Assembly: GCF_014694455.1 (NCBI RefSeq)
Contig: NZ_JAAUWT010000003.1
Span: forward strand, 308,795 to 372,794
Direction: 5' to 3'
Length of the DNA stretch: 64,000 nucleotides
Source of the DNA: Vibrio sp. S9_S30
GTDB taxonomy: Bacteria; Pseudomonadota; Gammaproteobacteria; Enterobacterales; Vibrionaceae
Each line of letters opens with the position of its first letter. The stretch's first letter is position 1. Under the pieces are notes generated by a model that saw only the letters and a list, made by a program, of their open reading frames with translations, did no database searches and had not been told where the DNA came from. Shown here piece after piece: positions 35,918-46,080 of the stretch. Both the position numbers and the translations under genes were made by a program.

Positions 35918-36520
35918 CTAGGATGCTTGCTTGCCTACGATCATTTGATAATCGGCATCTAGCCTGCGCTTTTCTTCTTCGGGGAGTACCGTCCAATGCT
36001 GGCCCGTTCTCGCCCCTTCAATTTCGTAAAGCAACTTAGGCGACACATCCAAATCAAGCCCGAGCTTTACGATTTTGCTCACTATATCTGCGGTTGTATC
36101 TCGCTGAAGCTCGGTCATCGAGCCAATACCAATTCGACGAAACAGCTTAAGGTGAAGACGACGAACATTGGGCAACAACCGCAAAGGTTGGTTGGCTCGA
36201 TGATCACGGTTGGCAGCGTCGATAGACAAGCGAACCGCCTCCACGAAAGTGAATTCATCGAGATCGGAAAATAGTGAAAAATAGTGAGCGGCAATTTTAA
36301 AATCACCCTTCATTTGTGGCTCTGGTTGGTATTCGCCGCAACCCATTTTAACCAATTGACCTTTGAGTTGGTCCCCAGCCCTTAGAAAAACATGGTCATC
36401 GCGCGCCACCGCGAAAATGACATCGTTACAGAAAATCCCTGTGCCGCCAAACATTGCACGAGAGCTTACGCGTCCATATCGCTGCGCGATGAGTATGGTT
36501 GAATCAACGTTTACATTCAT
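35918..36520 (-). CDS. tfoX: TfoX/TfoY-family (Sxy) regulator
   Basis: A 200-residue two-domain Sxy protein. The N-terminal domain has YGRVSSRAMFGGTGIF (residues 15-30) and the C-terminal domain has LRLLPNVRRLHLKLFRRIGI and the helical DVSPKLLYEIEGARTG. In Vibrio, TfoX drives chitin-induced natural competence and TfoY drives motility and type VI secretion. I cannot decide between them by sequence alone. The start ATG follows AAAGGGGGAAAGGG. A folded leader lies just upstream. Confidence 0.85.
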   Translation of the reverse strand: MNVNVDSTILIAQRYGRVSSRAMFGGTGIFCNDVIFAVARDDHVFLRAGDQLKGQLVKMGCGEYQPEPQMKGDFKIAAHYFSLFSDLDEFTFVEAVRLSIDAANRDHRANQPLRLLPNVRRLHLKLFRRIGIGSMTELQRDTTADIVSKIVKLGLDLDVSPKLLYEIEGARTGQHWTVLPEEEKRRLDADYQMIVGKQAS

Positions 36521-36546
36521 GCCCTTTCCCCCTTTATTACATCCTT

Positions 36547-36608
36547 GGCATTATGCCTTCGGAAACGCCAGCACCCTCATACTGGCTTCACAAATGCGTG
36601 ATGTTTCC
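36547..36608 (-). promoter_or_regulatory. structured leader of tfoX
   Basis: On the minus strand, GGAAAC pairs with GTTTCC and encloses an inner stem GCCAG / CTGGC; a second hairpin GGCAT / ATGCC follows, ending about 26 bases before the tfoX ATG. Known vibrio tfoX leaders are folded and opened by the TfoR RNA, so a similar switch is possible. It lacks the conserved core of the c-di-GMP-I riboswitch that precedes tfoY in Vibrio cholerae. Confidence 0.45.
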
Positions 36609-36624
36609 TTATGTTTCAAGCTAT

Positions 36625-37443
36625 TTATAGCTTAGAAATCAGTGCCATCGTTTCAGATACAAACATGTTATGACCACTGTCAACAATCAATTTGACTGTC
36701 ATAAGCAATGTCACGGTGATAAAGACAGGGCGAACGACTTTATCACCGTTATGGATTACGATTTTACTTCCGACGATTGAACCTAAAATTTGTCCAGCCC
36801 CCATAACAAGTCCCAATGTGTAATCAACAGAGCCTAGCCCGATAAAAAACAATAACGAGACAAAGTTCCCCATAAGATTCAGTGGCTTCGTTGCAATAGT
36901 TGCCTGCTTAATCGTGACGCCTAACAGGATCACAAAAGCCACCATCCAAATCGAACCTGTTCCTGGGCCAAAAAAGCCGTTGTAAAAACCAATCGCTAAG
37001 CCGCACATCAACATGAAACGACGATTTGAAATTTTGGCTTCGGTTGCTAAGTTATTTTTAATTCTTTTGGATAAAATCGAGTAAAAAGTAATGCACACCA
37101 TTAGGACAGGCAGGAGAAGTTGCAATATTTCTTTTGAAAACAAACTCACCGAATAAGAGCCTAATACCGCCCCGATTGCCGTGGTTACAATGCCAAATCC
37201 AAATCCTCTCAGTTTTATTTCTTTATTCAACCAGTAGGTAATTAACGCGGTGGTTTCACCTATGACTGCCTGTAATCTGTTGGTTCCTAATGCAATCAGT
37301 GGTGGTACACCTGCCAGCATCATACTTGGTACTGTGATCAGCCCACCTCCTCCAGCAATCGCGTCCACGATGCCAGCAACCAATGCGGCGCAAAACAACC
37401 AAATTAAAACACTTTCAGACACGCCAAAAAGTGACAGCTCCAT
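36625..37443 (-). CDS. TSUP/TauE-family transporter
   Basis: A 272-residue membrane protein with about eight TM segments. Family marks are AGIVDAIAGGGGLITVPSM near residue 25 and GFYNGFFGPGTGSIW near 150, the two repeats of the TSUP (DUF81) fold. Relatives export sulfite, sulfoacetate and other organosulfur anions. It lies downstream of a TauD-type dioxygenase and in the same direction, which fits export of sulfite freed from a sulfonate. Confidence 0.87.
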   Translation of the reverse strand: MELSLFGVSESVLIWLFCAALVAGIVDAIAGGGGLITVPSMMLAGVPPLIALGTNRLQAVIGETTALITYWLNKEIKLRGFGFGIVTTAIGAVLGSYSVSLFSKEILQLLLPVLMVCITFYSILSKRIKNNLATEAKISNRRFMLMCGLAIGFYNGFFGPGTGSIWMVAFVILLGVTIKQATIATKPLNLMGNFVSLLFFIGLGSVDYTLGLVMGAGQILGSIVGSKIVIHNGDKVVRPVFITVTLLMTVKLIVDSGHNMFVSETMALISKL

Positions 37444-37465
37444 TTGTCAAAACTCCGTACAGGGC

Positions 37466-37503
37466 AAAAAAAGCCGAGCCTTGTACCATTGACCAAGGCT
37501 CGG
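37466..37503 (-). terminator. terminator between the dioxygenase and the TSUP gene
   Basis: Perfect 10-bp stem CCGAGCCTTG / CAAGGCTCGG with a 10-base loop; on the minus strand TTTTTTTGCCC follows. It ends the dioxygenase transcript strongly, so the TSUP gene needs its own promoter or read-through. Confidence 0.85.
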
Positions 37504-37515
37504 TAAAACATGGAT

Positions 37516-38373
37516 TTAGGACGTTCTACGATTCACAATCACTCGATGCATTACACGTAATGAACCGTAGTAATCGTTTACCGCGTGGTGTTGCACCGAC
37601 CGGTTGTCCCACATAACAACCGTGCCATTTTCCCACTTAATGCGGGCGGTGAACTCAGGTCTGGCAACATACTCGCAGAGGTACTCTAATATTGGGGTAC
37701 TTTCTTCTACGGTCATGTTGACAAATTTTTGTGTGTGCTCCTTATTAACGTAGATAGAGGCATGCCCTGTATCTTCGTTGATTTTCGCAGCAGGATGGAT
37801 GGCTTCAAACGAGGCATTCGCTGTTGCAATCTCACTAAAATTGGTTAGATGAGGTGTTTTTTGTTTTGCCGACTGATGCTTGTTCGAGATGTACACAGCA
37901 TCGTTAGTCAGCAAGAAATCCTTCATACCGCTCGACAACTGGCTAAATGCCGTTTGGCTATCCGAGAAAACAGTATCGCCGCCCACTTCGGGCGTGGCGC
38001 GAGCCGTTAAAATGGTAAAGTCTGGTGGGTTATCCAAGTAGGTGGAGTCCACATGCCACATTCCGCTGAAATTTTCGAGCTGGTGTGGTTCTTTGCGGAT
38101 TTCTACAATGTTTGGGAACCCGTCAATGCCACTGGAAAATGGGTACTTTTGCACATCACCCAGCTGGTTTGAAAAAGCCATCAAATCTTCGGATGAAATG
38201 TGTTGTTCCCTAAAAACCAATAACTTGCTTTCAAGCAGCAGCTCCTTGACAAAGATAAGCCCATCTTCATCCAGATCTGCCAGTTTTAGCCCTTCAACTT
38301 CTAAGCCCATGTGAGGTGCCAATCGCCTTACATGTGTTTCTATCTTAAATTGTGGTGTTGCAACCTTGTCCAT
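37516..38373 (-). CDS. TauD/TfdA-family 2-oxoglutarate-dependent dioxygenase
   Basis: A 285-residue Fe(II)/2-oxoglutarate oxygenase. The facial triad is visible as MWHVDSTYLD (HxD near residue 105) and SVQHHAVNDY (distal His near 262), with the 2-oxoglutarate Arg in RVMHRVIV near 277. TauD releases sulfite from taurine; other relatives act on herbicide-like ethers or other acids. Taurine or another sulfonate is suggested by the TSUP neighbour but not proven. A LysR gene is divergent, 100 bp away. Confidence 0.85.
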   Translation of the reverse strand: MDKVATPQFKIETHVRRLAPHMGLEVEGLKLADLDEDGLIFVKELLLESKLLVFREQHISSEDLMAFSNQLGDVQKYPFSSGIDGFPNIVEIRKEPHQLENFSGMWHVDSTYLDNPPDFTILTARATPEVGGDTVFSDSQTAFSQLSSGMKDFLLTNDAVYISNKHQSAKQKTPHLTNFSEIATANASFEAIHPAAKINEDTGHASIYVNKEHTQKFVNMTVEESTPILEYLCEYVARPEFTARIKWENGTVVMWDNRSVQHHAVNDYYGSLRVMHRVIVNRRTS

Positions 38374-38482
38374 GATCGTTAAGCCCGTCTTTTTGTTTAA
38401 TTATGCGACGGCATTATTAGTATCAATTTTCAACATGTAGTTAAATTAATCATATCTAACTTCAATATTAAGGTTGACCTTA

Positions 38483-39400
38483 ATGCTTACTTCACAAGAT
38501 CTTGAATTTTTTGACACAATCGCCAACAGCCCTTCACTGGCTGCGGCTGCCAGAACGCTCAACGTTACACCACCTAGCATTTCGCAACGGTTGCAAGCAC
38601 TGGAAAAAAAATTAAATGTGAGATTAGTTGAAAGAAGCGTCCGTTCCACAACACTGACTGAAGAGGGGGAAAAGCTGGCAAAACGGGGGCGTAAGCTACT
38701 TATGGACATTGAATCATTGCAGAATGAAATCCTCGCGGACAAACAGGTCATTGAGGGAGAATTGAGAGTCTTATCCCCATTGGGATTTGGCATCGATTAC
38801 ATTGCCCCTCTTGTTACAGAGTTTCAAGAACGATACACGAATATTGATATCGACCTGACTCTTTCAGACATACCACGTTGGACAGACCGACAACACCCAG
38901 ATGTAATGGTTTACATTGGCGAACTTAAGAACTCTTCTCTTAAATGCATACATCTTGCAGAAAATCGACGCCTTTTACTGGCATCTCCTCAATATCTAAG
39001 AAATTCGCCACCTTTGCTCTGTCCGCAAGATTTGCACAAGCATCAATGCATCGCTTTGCGTGAAAATGACGAAGATGTAACCATGTGGAAGTTTGAAACC
39101 ACTGGCAATCAGCCACTCACTGGGGTAAGAATTCACCCCAAGTTATCCAGTAACGTAGGACAAGTGGTGAAAGATTGGGCAGTGGATGGAAGAGGCATCA
39201 TTCAACGTTCAGAATGGGACGTGACCAAAGAACTCAAATCGGGTGAGTTGGTTTCACTTTTACCCGACTTCCCGATTCCGAGAGCCGATGTGGTCGCATT
39301 AGTGTCCGATGTCAGGCAACAGCGTCCGTTGAAAGTGAACTTATTCTTAGACTTTATCAAGGCGCGTCTTTCAAACCGTCCATGGTTTAACAAGGCATGA
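38483..39400 (+). CDS. LysR-family regulator of the dioxygenase
   Basis: A 305-residue LysR protein with the N-terminal helix-turn-helix SLAAAARTLNVTPPSISQRL and an effector domain that begins near residue 90. The ATG at 38483 has AAGG nine bases upstream; the TTG at 38474 would overlap that site. It is divergent from the TauD-type gene and the shared 109-bp gap should hold its binding site. Confidence 0.88.
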   Translation: MLTSQDLEFFDTIANSPSLAAAARTLNVTPPSISQRLQALEKKLNVRLVERSVRSTTLTEEGEKLAKRGRKLLMDIESLQNEILADKQVIEGELRVLSPLGFGIDYIAPLVTEFQERYTNIDIDLTLSDIPRWTDRQHPDVMVYIGELKNSSLKCIHLAENRRLLLASPQYLRNSPPLLCPQDLHKHQCIALRENDEDVTMWKFETTGNQPLTGVRIHPKLSSNVGQVVKDWAVDGRGIIQRSEWDVTKELKSGELVSLLPDFPIPRADVVALVSDVRQQRPLKVNLFLDFIKARLSNRPWFNKA

Positions 39401-39495
39401 GTAACCAGAAGACGTGAGTGAACCAAAGCAAGCATGGGCTAATCAGGCTTAAATGGAATTAAAAAATCGGCGTTAAAGTTGGGGTCGAGTTAGCA

Positions 39496-39536
39496 AACCG
39501 CTATTCGATCAAGAAAACCGCTATTCGAGCAAGAAA
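39496..39536. repeat. 20-bp direct repeat at the amidohydrolase 3' end
   Basis: Two adjacent copies of aaccgctattcgaKcaagaa, the second reaching into the last codons of the amidohydrolase. A small local duplication, with no other role visible. Confidence 0.6.
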
Positions 39537-41191
39537 ACGATGTTCCCCATCACCATGGTGAGCCAAATAGGTGTGTAAGGGATATCATCAAGAGACATTT
39601 TAGTAATGTCGTCCCCAAGTATCACGACATCAGCGGATTTGCCTACTTCCAGTGTGCCCGTTAAATGCTCAATTCCTAGGCTTATCGCTGGGTTTTGAGT
39701 GTAGACCTTTATCGCGGCATCAATATTGGGAAGCCCCTGATTCCCCATTTTCAGGCTATTAGCAATGCCCACCAATGGACTGATCGGATGCGCACTCCAA
39801 TCGCTGCTTAAACTGACGTTGGCACCTGAACGATATAATTGGCTCAACGGCATCAAATTGCGAATCCGTTTCGCCCCAATAAACGGCGTCGCCCAAGCAT
39901 GATCTTGTTGTGCAATGTAGTCAGCCCCAACCTGCATGTCTGCAGTAACGCCCAACCGAGCAAACCTTGGTATGTCCTTTTTATTTATCATTTCAACATG
40001 CGTCAGTGTATAGGCAGCCGTTTTGGTTTGATTATCAAGCCTTTCGATAGCATCGAGCGATGCTCGCACGGCTTTATCGCCAATCGCGTGGATGTGGGCA
40101 CCATAACCAATACCATTGAGCAAACGCAGCCATTCGTCCATCTCGTCTGGTGGGATGTAATACAACCCGTCTTTACTTTGCGGCATATACGAAAACAAAT
40201 ACGGTGCCAACGTTTTCGCCGTACCATTGGTCAATGTGCCGTCACTGTACATTTTCACCTGATCGATACGTAGCCAACCTTCATCGTCATTTCGGTAAAT
40301 ACGCTCTAAATATCGCAGTTGCGTCAGCCTGTCATCTTGAGGGTAAATCCATGGTCGAAGCGACACTCTAGCGGTTAAATCGCCATTAATTTCAGCCTGT
40401 TGCCACACTTCCAACCAGCCGCGCTTCCAATACATCCGACCATCACCAATGGTGGTAATCCCATGCCGTGCCGACTCTTTTAACCCATTAATCAGCCCTT
40501 TGTAACTGGCATCAAACAGGTTATCTGTGCTTTTCCACGCAAGCTCCATGACCACATCACCAGCATTGTCCAACAAAATACCGTTGAGCTTACCTGTGCG
40601 TTTGTCTTTCAAAATACGACCACCAGCGGGGTGCGGTGTTTTCGCCGTAAAATTGGCGGCATTAAGGGCTGCGGTATTCACCCACATAGAGTGCGACGTT
40701 TGCTCCATTAGAACCACAGGCTTATCAGGGAACACACTATCGAGTACCTCAAGCGGGGTACGCTTGTTTGATGAGTGAAGAATACGATCCAGCTGGAAAC
40801 CATATCCAATGATCCACTTTTGTTTCTCTCCGTATTCTTTGCAGTAACGTAAATAGGGGATTTGTTCTTCAAGAAAAACGTCGGGGTCCACATAGCAGCC
40901 GCCTCCCACTTCGGAAGCCGATTCAAAAACGTGGTTATGATTATCAATAAACCCAGGTAAAACCAATGCACCATTCGCATTAATGATTTTGGTTTCTACA
41001 TCAAGGTAATCTTCTAGCCCTGATTCATCTCCAAGATACTCAATTTTCCCTTCTCGGATCGCCATCGCGGAAACTCGGAATCCTTTCCCTGTATAGATAC
41101 TGGCATTGCGAATAACGGAGTCCGCTTTCATGACGGCAAAGGTAGGAAAACAAATAAAAATTAAGGAATACCATACCGTTAGACGTGTCAT
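39521..41191 (-). CDS. exported YtcJ-like amidohydrolase
   Basis: A 556-residue metal-dependent hydrolase of the amidohydrolase_3 (YtcJ) group. The ATG at 41191 with GGAG seven bases upstream gives a signal peptide ending near FPTFA, so it is probably periplasmic. Metal ligands are visible in FIDNHNHVF (HxH near residue 87), GAHIHAIGDKA near 370 and LSSDWSAHP near 465. The carboxy-lysine region is IDQVKMYSDGT. The substrate is unknown. An upstream TTG at 41209 would also read but breaks the signal peptide. Confidence 0.82.
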   Translation of the reverse strand: MTRLTVWYSLIFICFPTFAVMKADSVIRNASIYTGKGFRVSAMAIREGKIEYLGDESGLEDYLDVETKIINANGALVLPGFIDNHNHVFESASEVGGGCYVDPDVFLEEQIPYLRYCKEYGEKQKWIIGYGFQLDRILHSSNKRTPLEVLDSVFPDKPVVLMEQTSHSMWVNTAALNAANFTAKTPHPAGGRILKDKRTGKLNGILLDNAGDVVMELAWKSTDNLFDASYKGLINGLKESARHGITTIGDGRMYWKRGWLEVWQQAEINGDLTARVSLRPWIYPQDDRLTQLRYLERIYRNDDEGWLRIDQVKMYSDGTLTNGTAKTLAPYLFSYMPQSKDGLYYIPPDEMDEWLRLLNGIGYGAHIHAIGDKAVRASLDAIERLDNQTKTAAYTLTHVEMINKKDIPRFARLGVTADMQVGADYIAQQDHAWATPFIGAKRIRNLMPLSQLYRSGANVSLSSDWSAHPISPLVGIANSLKMGNQGLPNIDAAIKVYTQNPAISLGIEHLTGTLEVGKSADVVILGDDITKMSLDDIPYTPIWLTMVMGNIVFLLE

Positions 41192-41472
41192 TCCGCCGCT
41201 CCAATTCAATGAGATTCTTCATACCTAGCCGAATCTGACGCCAAGGTGACTGAGTACATAATAGGTCACTATCTTGTCGCTTCCGATGTGAAAAGTTCAT
41301 ACCAGATAGGTAAAGCATATATGAGTTTTCTTTAAAAGCTCAAATAAACATCAAGGCGGGTTATGAGTGACGAGTCATATAACTTTACTTTGGTAGAATT
41401 TTATTTTCTACTCCCTACGATTATTATGATTATACTGCATCCAACAAACTATATAGATGGGATAAAAATCAC

Positions 41473-43035
41473 ATGCCTCACGCCTCTTCAAAATCAGCTC
41501 AAGAAGTTCTAGTGGGTGACAATGAACAGCTTGTTTCCACCACCGACTTAAAAGGGGTGATCACGTATTGTAACCCTGCCTTTTGTCGAATCGCGGGTTT
41601 TGAAGAAAACGAACTGTTAGGGCAGAACCATAATCTTGTTCGCCACACCGATATGCCTAAAGCGGCATTTGCGGATATGTGGGCCCACCTTAAGAAGGGT
41701 AACGCATGGCGAGGGATTGTGAAAAATCGCACCAAGAATGGCGGTTTCTACTGGGTCGATGCTTATGTGACCCCCATTTACGAACAGGGTCGAATCACGG
41801 GATATCAATCGGTTCGAGTGAAACCAGAATCAAAGTGGGTTGATGTGGCTTCAAAAGCCTATTCAACGCTGCTTGAAGCAGAGAAGAGCGGGCGTCATTT
41901 TGCTTTTGGTTTACCGACCGCGTTCAAATACTCTGCGCTTGCCGCTGCATGTGCCGTACCCATCCTTGCCAGCATGATGGAAAGCGGTCTATCGTGGCAA
42001 CTTATGATAAGCGCGTTACCCGCGGCAGCGCTCGCGGTTTTCTTCCGCCAAGAACTCATCGATACGCCTGTGTTCCTGAAAAAGCTGCAATCAGAATACG
42101 ACAGTATAAGTCGCTTAGTGTACTCCGGCAGTCACATTGCCTCTCCTGCAGATTTCCATATCAAGTTATTGCAAGCACGCATTCGCACGGTTCTTGGGAG
42201 AATGACCGATTCAGCCGCTCCTCTTCATCAACTCTCGGATGATTTAAGCAATACCGCCATTCGAGCCATGGGAGCCATTCGACAGCAGAATACCGACATT
42301 CATCATGTGGCAAATGCGGTTAATGATATGGCATCTTCTGCCAGCCAAGTGTTTGAGCACGCATCCCAAACTCAACGGCTGATCAGCGATACGCAATCTC
42401 AGTGCGACCAAACCCGATCCAAAATTGACGCAACTGAAGGTCAGTTAGATCAATTGGCTTCGAACGCAGAAAAAGCAACGCAAACGACTTACCAATTGAG
42501 CGAACAAGCACAGAAAGTCAGCTCGGTGATGTCGGAGATCAGCGGAATTGCAGAGCAGACGAATCTGTTGGCACTGAATGCCGCAATCGAGGCAGCACGT
42601 GCAGGAGAGCAAGGTCGTGGATTCGCCGTCGTCGCTGACGAAGTTCGTGCGCTTTCTTCACGCACACAAAAAGCGACCGAGACCATTCAAGCAAGCTTGA
42701 GCCAAATGTTATCAACCATTTCAACATGGCAAAAAGAGATTGAACACAGCCGAGATCAAACCAGCGAATGCGTTATGATTGCTCAGGAAGGCGCGCAAAG
42801 CCTCCTGCAAATTGAGCAAATGATGACCGAAATACACGGTTTGATTGAACAAGTATCCGACTCGGCTAACCAGCAAACTCAATTGTCTAGCCAAGTCAGT
42901 GATCGCGTACATTCTATTGCTCAAACGTCCGAGAACAATTTGGCTGAAACCGATTTGGTCGAAAGAAACAGCCAAGTATTAAAACAAGGGGTCGATAAGC
43001 TGTTCCAATTGGCGAAACAGTTCGAACAGAAATAA
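41473..43035 (+). CDS. Aer-like PAS-containing chemoreceptor
   Basis: A 520-residue methyl-accepting chemotaxis protein for redox or energy taxis. PAS domain residues 10-125 ([40 protein letters not shown]), a hydrophobic hairpin about 150-190, then the coiled-coil signalling domain with hairpin tip [20 protein letters not shown] and [15 protein letters not shown]. There is no periplasmic sensing domain, as in Aer of Escherichia coli. Flavin binding is likely by family. Monocistronic. Confidence 0.92.
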   Translation: MPHASSKSAQEVLVGDNEQLVSTTDLKGVITYCNPAFCRIAGFEENELLGQNHNLVRHTDMPKAAFADMWAHLKKGNAWRGIVKNRTKNGGFYWVDAYVTPIYEQGRITGYQSVRVKPESKWVDVASKAYSTLLEAEKSGRHFAFGLPTAFKYSALAAACAVPILASMMESGLSWQLMISALPAAALAVFFRQELIDTPVFLKKLQSEYDSISRLVYSGSHIASPADFHIKLLQARIRTVLGRMTDSAAPLHQLSDDLSNTAIRAMGAIRQQNTDIHHVANAVNDMASSASQVFEHASQTQRLISDTQSQCDQTRSKIDATEGQLDQLASNAEKATQTTYQLSEQAQKVSSVMSEISGIAEQTNLLALNAAIEAARAGEQGRGFAVVADEVRALSSRTQKATETIQASLSQMLSTISTWQKEIEHSRDQTSECVMIAQEGAQSLLQIEQMMTEIHGLIEQVSDSANQQTQLSSQVSDRVHSIAQTSENNLAETDLVERNSQVLKQGVDKLFQLAKQFEQK

Positions 43036-43058
43036 CGCTGACTTACATGGCACAGTCC

Positions 43059-43132
43059 GAGCGAAATGAAGGGCATTACCGAACAAAATGAAGGGCATTA
43101 CCGAACAAAATGAAGGGCATTACCGAACAAAA
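43059..43132. repeat. three tandem 22-bp repeats
   Basis: Copies of gaacaaaatgaagggcattacc (the first begins gagcg) plus a partial fourth, between the chemoreceptor stop and the nirD terminator. No frame uses them. Confidence 0.85.
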
Positions 43133-43166
43133 AAGAGGTGAAGCATTGAATCAATGCCTCACCTCT
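43128..43166 (-). terminator. terminator of the nrt-nir operon
   Basis: 8-bp stem AGAGGTGA / TCACCTCT with an inner GCATT / AATGC stem; the minus strand continues with six T residues. It lies just after the nirD stop. Confidence 0.85.
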
Positions 43167-43178
43167 GTTCAACGTTGG

Positions 43179-43556
43179 CTAAGTTCGCGCTGAGATTTGA
43201 TCAGATTTAATCCACACTTCATCGTTCTTGATCTTGACTTGCCACGTTTTCAAACTCTGTTCGGGCATTTCCAAACACGCGCCGGTCTCTAAGCTAAAAT
43301 GCTGTTTGTACATTGGAGAGGCAACACACAACGCCTCCCCCTGATTGCCCACAATGCCTCGGCTCATGATGTAAGCCCTAGCTATTGGATCCCAATTCCC
43401 GACCACAAAAACCCGCGGCGGCTTATCCGGATCCTTTGAACCTAAAAACACATCGGCAGGCACTAAAAATAAAGCGATCTGATGATCATCACACACTCCG
43501 CCAACACCTTGGTACGGCGAAAGCTGGTTTACATCGCAAATCTTCTTCCACATCAT
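43179..43556 (-). CDS. nirD: nitrite reductase (NADH) small subunit
   Basis: A 125-residue Rieske-like subunit of assimilatory nitrite reductase (usual length about 108). It shows VGGVCDDHQIALF and the end region CVASPMYKQHFSLETGACLE. The Rieske cluster ligands are absent, as usual in NirD. Its ATG overlaps the nirB stop by four bases. Confidence 0.9.
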   Translation of the reverse strand: MMWKKICDVNQLSPYQGVGGVCDDHQIALFLVPADVFLGSKDPDKPPRVFVVGNWDPIARAYIMSRGIVGNQGEALCVASPMYKQHFSLETGACLEMPEQSLKTWQVKIKNDEVWIKSDQISART

Positions 43557-46066
43557 TTCACCTCTAAATTTTGAGTCGGAATTGTGCTGGGTATACGTTG
43601 CCCTCGAACTCTCTGGTAAGGCAACGGAACGCTATCACCTTCATGATTAATGAATGGGCGAAACCGAGCGCGTTTTTGATCCGACATCACAGCGGTTTTC
43701 CATTCGCATTGATAAGAATCCACAATACGTTGCATCTGTGCTTCTAGCTGCCCATTGATCCCTAACGAGTCCCCTATCACAACACTTTTCAGGTACTCCA
43801 CTCCGCCATCAAGGTTATTCATCCATACCGACGTCCGCTGAAGTTTATCGGCCGTTCGAACGTAGAACATCAGCACACGGTCAATCAAGGTAACGAGTTC
43901 GTCTTTTGATAAATCAGAGGCCAGCAGGTCCGCATGGCGAGGGCGCATTCCCCCGTTCCCGCAAACATACAAATTCCAGCCATTTTCAGTAGCAATCACA
44001 CCTATATCTTTGCTCTGCGCTTCCGCACATTCTCTCGTGCAGCCGGACACCGCCATTTTTAGCTTATGAGGCGAACGTAAACCTTTATAGCGGTTTTCAA
44101 GCTCAATCGCGAAGCTCACTGAATCATCAACCCCGTATCGACACCATGTTGACCCAACACACGATTTCACTGTTCGCAGCGACTTGCCATAAGCATGACC
44201 CGTCTCAAAGCCCGCTTCGATGAGTTGTTCCCATATTTCAGGCAACTGCTCCATCTTGGCACCAAACAGATCAACCCGTTGCCCGCCCGTAATTTTGGTG
44301 TAGAGATCGTATTGCTTGGCAACCTGCCCTAAACGGATAAGCTTGTCTGGCGTTATCTCCCCACCGGGAACACGAGGTACAACGGAGTAGGAACCGTCTT
44401 TTTGCAGGTTAGCCATAAAGGCATCGTTCGAATCTTGCAGCGCTTGATGCTGTGGCTCCAAAATGTGTTCATTCCACAGCGATGCGAAAATTGAAGCTGC
44501 CGTCGGCTTGCATAAATCGCACCCAACACCGTTGCCGTATGAAGTGAGTAACGCTTCAAAATCGTGGATCGCTTCAACCTGACAGATATGGAACAACTCC
44601 TGTCTTGAGTAAGCAAAATGCTCGCAAAGGTGGTTGTTCACCTCCCTTCCCATCGCAGCCAATTCTGCATCCAGCACGGTTTTCACCATGTTGCTGCACC
44701 CACCGCATCCCGTGCCCGCTTTGGTTTCGGATTTCAATGCATTAAGATCGTGCGCACCGGCTTGAATGGCCACCACCAAATCACTTTGAGTGACATTGTG
44801 GCAAGAGCAGATCAATGTATTCTCGCCAATATCATTCGACAGTGATGAGGCATCCAGCAGCAACTCCGCGGGGTACTCCGGTAGAGGTGATTGATTGAGG
44901 TAACACTGGAGGAGGGCGTCATAATCGGCATTGTCCCCCACCAATATCGCCCCCAACAGTTGCACCCCAGAGGCGTCTGTAATTAGCTTCTTGTAAATGC
45001 CAGAATTGGTATCTTGAAGAATCAGTTCTTGAGCGCCTTCCGTCGTCATCTGTGCATCGCCAATCGAGGCGACATCGACCCCAAGCAGTTTGAGTTTGGT
45101 GCTCATATCCGCGCCAGTAAATGTGCTGCCCCCCCCAGACAATTGCTCGGCCACCGTCCGTGCCATTTGGTAACCAGGTGCAACCAGCCCGAAGGTTTTT
45201 TGTTGCCACAAAGCACATTCCCCAATGGCGTAGACAGTCGGAACGCTGGTAACACAGCGATCATCAATCACAATGCCGCCTCGCTCTCCCACCGCAATCC
45301 CAGCTTGCCTTGCTAACGCGTCTTGCGGGCGAATCCCAGCGGAAAACACAATCACATCAACGTCAAGCACCTCGACTTCGAGCGAATCGTTGCTTCTTAA
45401 ATTCATGCGATGAAACGCGCTTTCTCCATCAATAATTTCTTCTGTCGCGGTGCCTGTATGCACCTGCAAGCCGAGCGACTCTATTTTGCTTTTCAGCATA
45501 TTGCCTGCCCCACCATCAAGCTGAACAGGCATCAATCTCGGTGCAAACTCAATCACGTGGGTATACAACCCAAGTAGCCTTAATGCGTTGGCCGCTTCTA
45601 ACCCAAGCAGCCCCCCACCAATAACCGCACCGGATTTCGCGCCTTCACACGCAGCACGGATGGCGGAAAGGTCGTCCAACGTTCGGTAGACAAAGCAGTT
45701 TTTACGCTCATGCCCAGGAATGGGAGGGACAAACGGATAAGAGCCCGTCGCCAGCACCAATTTGTCGTACTGAAGTCGGGAATGATCACCCATCACGACT
45801 TGCTGACCTTCAGTGTCTATGGATGTGACCTGACAGCCCAACATCAGTTCTATCCCATGTTTTAGATACCACTCTTCACTCCCTAGCTTTAAGTCGTCAT
45901 GAGACTTCCCCGAAAATACGGTGGAAAGTTGAACCCTATCGTAAGCGATGGATCTCTCTTCCCCAATCACTGTGATTTGATAGTGTAAATGAGCGTGTTT
46001 TTCCACCAGTGACACCACCAGTTGGTGCCCCACCATTCCGTTTCCGACAATCACCAAATGTTCCAT
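43553..46066 (-). CDS. nirB: nitrite reductase (NADH) large subunit
   Basis: An 837-residue enzyme that reduces nitrite to ammonium with NADH. In order: FAD/NAD oxidoreductase domain (MEHLVIVGNGMVGHQL), BFD-type [2Fe-2S] domains (CSCHNVTQSDLV and GTGCGGC near residue 420-460; CQVEAIHDFEALL with GVGCDLC near 500), then the sulfite/nitrite reductase domain with the siroheme/[4Fe-4S] ligands in SCVGSTWCRYG and SGCTRECAEAQ near 630-675. It lies downstream of the nrt transporter genes and the siroheme supply comes from cobA in the same island. Confidence 0.95.
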   Translation of the reverse strand: MEHLVIVGNGMVGHQLVVSLVEKHAHLHYQITVIGEERSIAYDRVQLSTVFSGKSHDDLKLGSEEWYLKHGIELMLGCQVTSIDTEGQQVVMGDHSRLQYDKLVLATGSYPFVPPIPGHERKNCFVYRTLDDLSAIRAACEGAKSGAVIGGGLLGLEAANALRLLGLYTHVIEFAPRLMPVQLDGGAGNMLKSKIESLGLQVHTGTATEEIIDGESAFHRMNLRSNDSLEVEVLDVDVIVFSAGIRPQDALARQAGIAVGERGGIVIDDRCVTSVPTVYAIGECALWQQKTFGLVAPGYQMARTVAEQLSGGGSTFTGADMSTKLKLLGVDVASIGDAQMTTEGAQELILQDTNSGIYKKLITDASGVQLLGAILVGDNADYDALLQCYLNQSPLPEYPAELLLDASSLSNDIGENTLICSCHNVTQSDLVVAIQAGAHDLNALKSETKAGTGCGGCSNMVKTVLDAELAAMGREVNNHLCEHFAYSRQELFHICQVEAIHDFEALLTSYGNGVGCDLCKPTAASIFASLWNEHILEPQHQALQDSNDAFMANLQKDGSYSVVPRVPGGEITPDKLIRLGQVAKQYDLYTKITGGQRVDLFGAKMEQLPEIWEQLIEAGFETGHAYGKSLRTVKSCVGSTWCRYGVDDSVSFAIELENRYKGLRSPHKLKMAVSGCTRECAEAQSKDIGVIATENGWNLYVCGNGGMRPRHADLLASDLSKDELVTLIDRVLMFYVRTADKLQRTSVWMNNLDGGVEYLKSVVIGDSLGINGQLEAQMQRIVDSYQCEWKTAVMSDQKRARFRPFINHEGDSVPLPYQRVRGQRIPSTIPTQNLEVK

Positions 46067-46080
46067 ATCGATCTCCTTCC

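Noticed and set aside
36521..36624. c-di-GMP-I riboswitch before tfoX
   Set aside because: Stems are present but the conserved core and tetraloop-receptor sequences of that class are missing.
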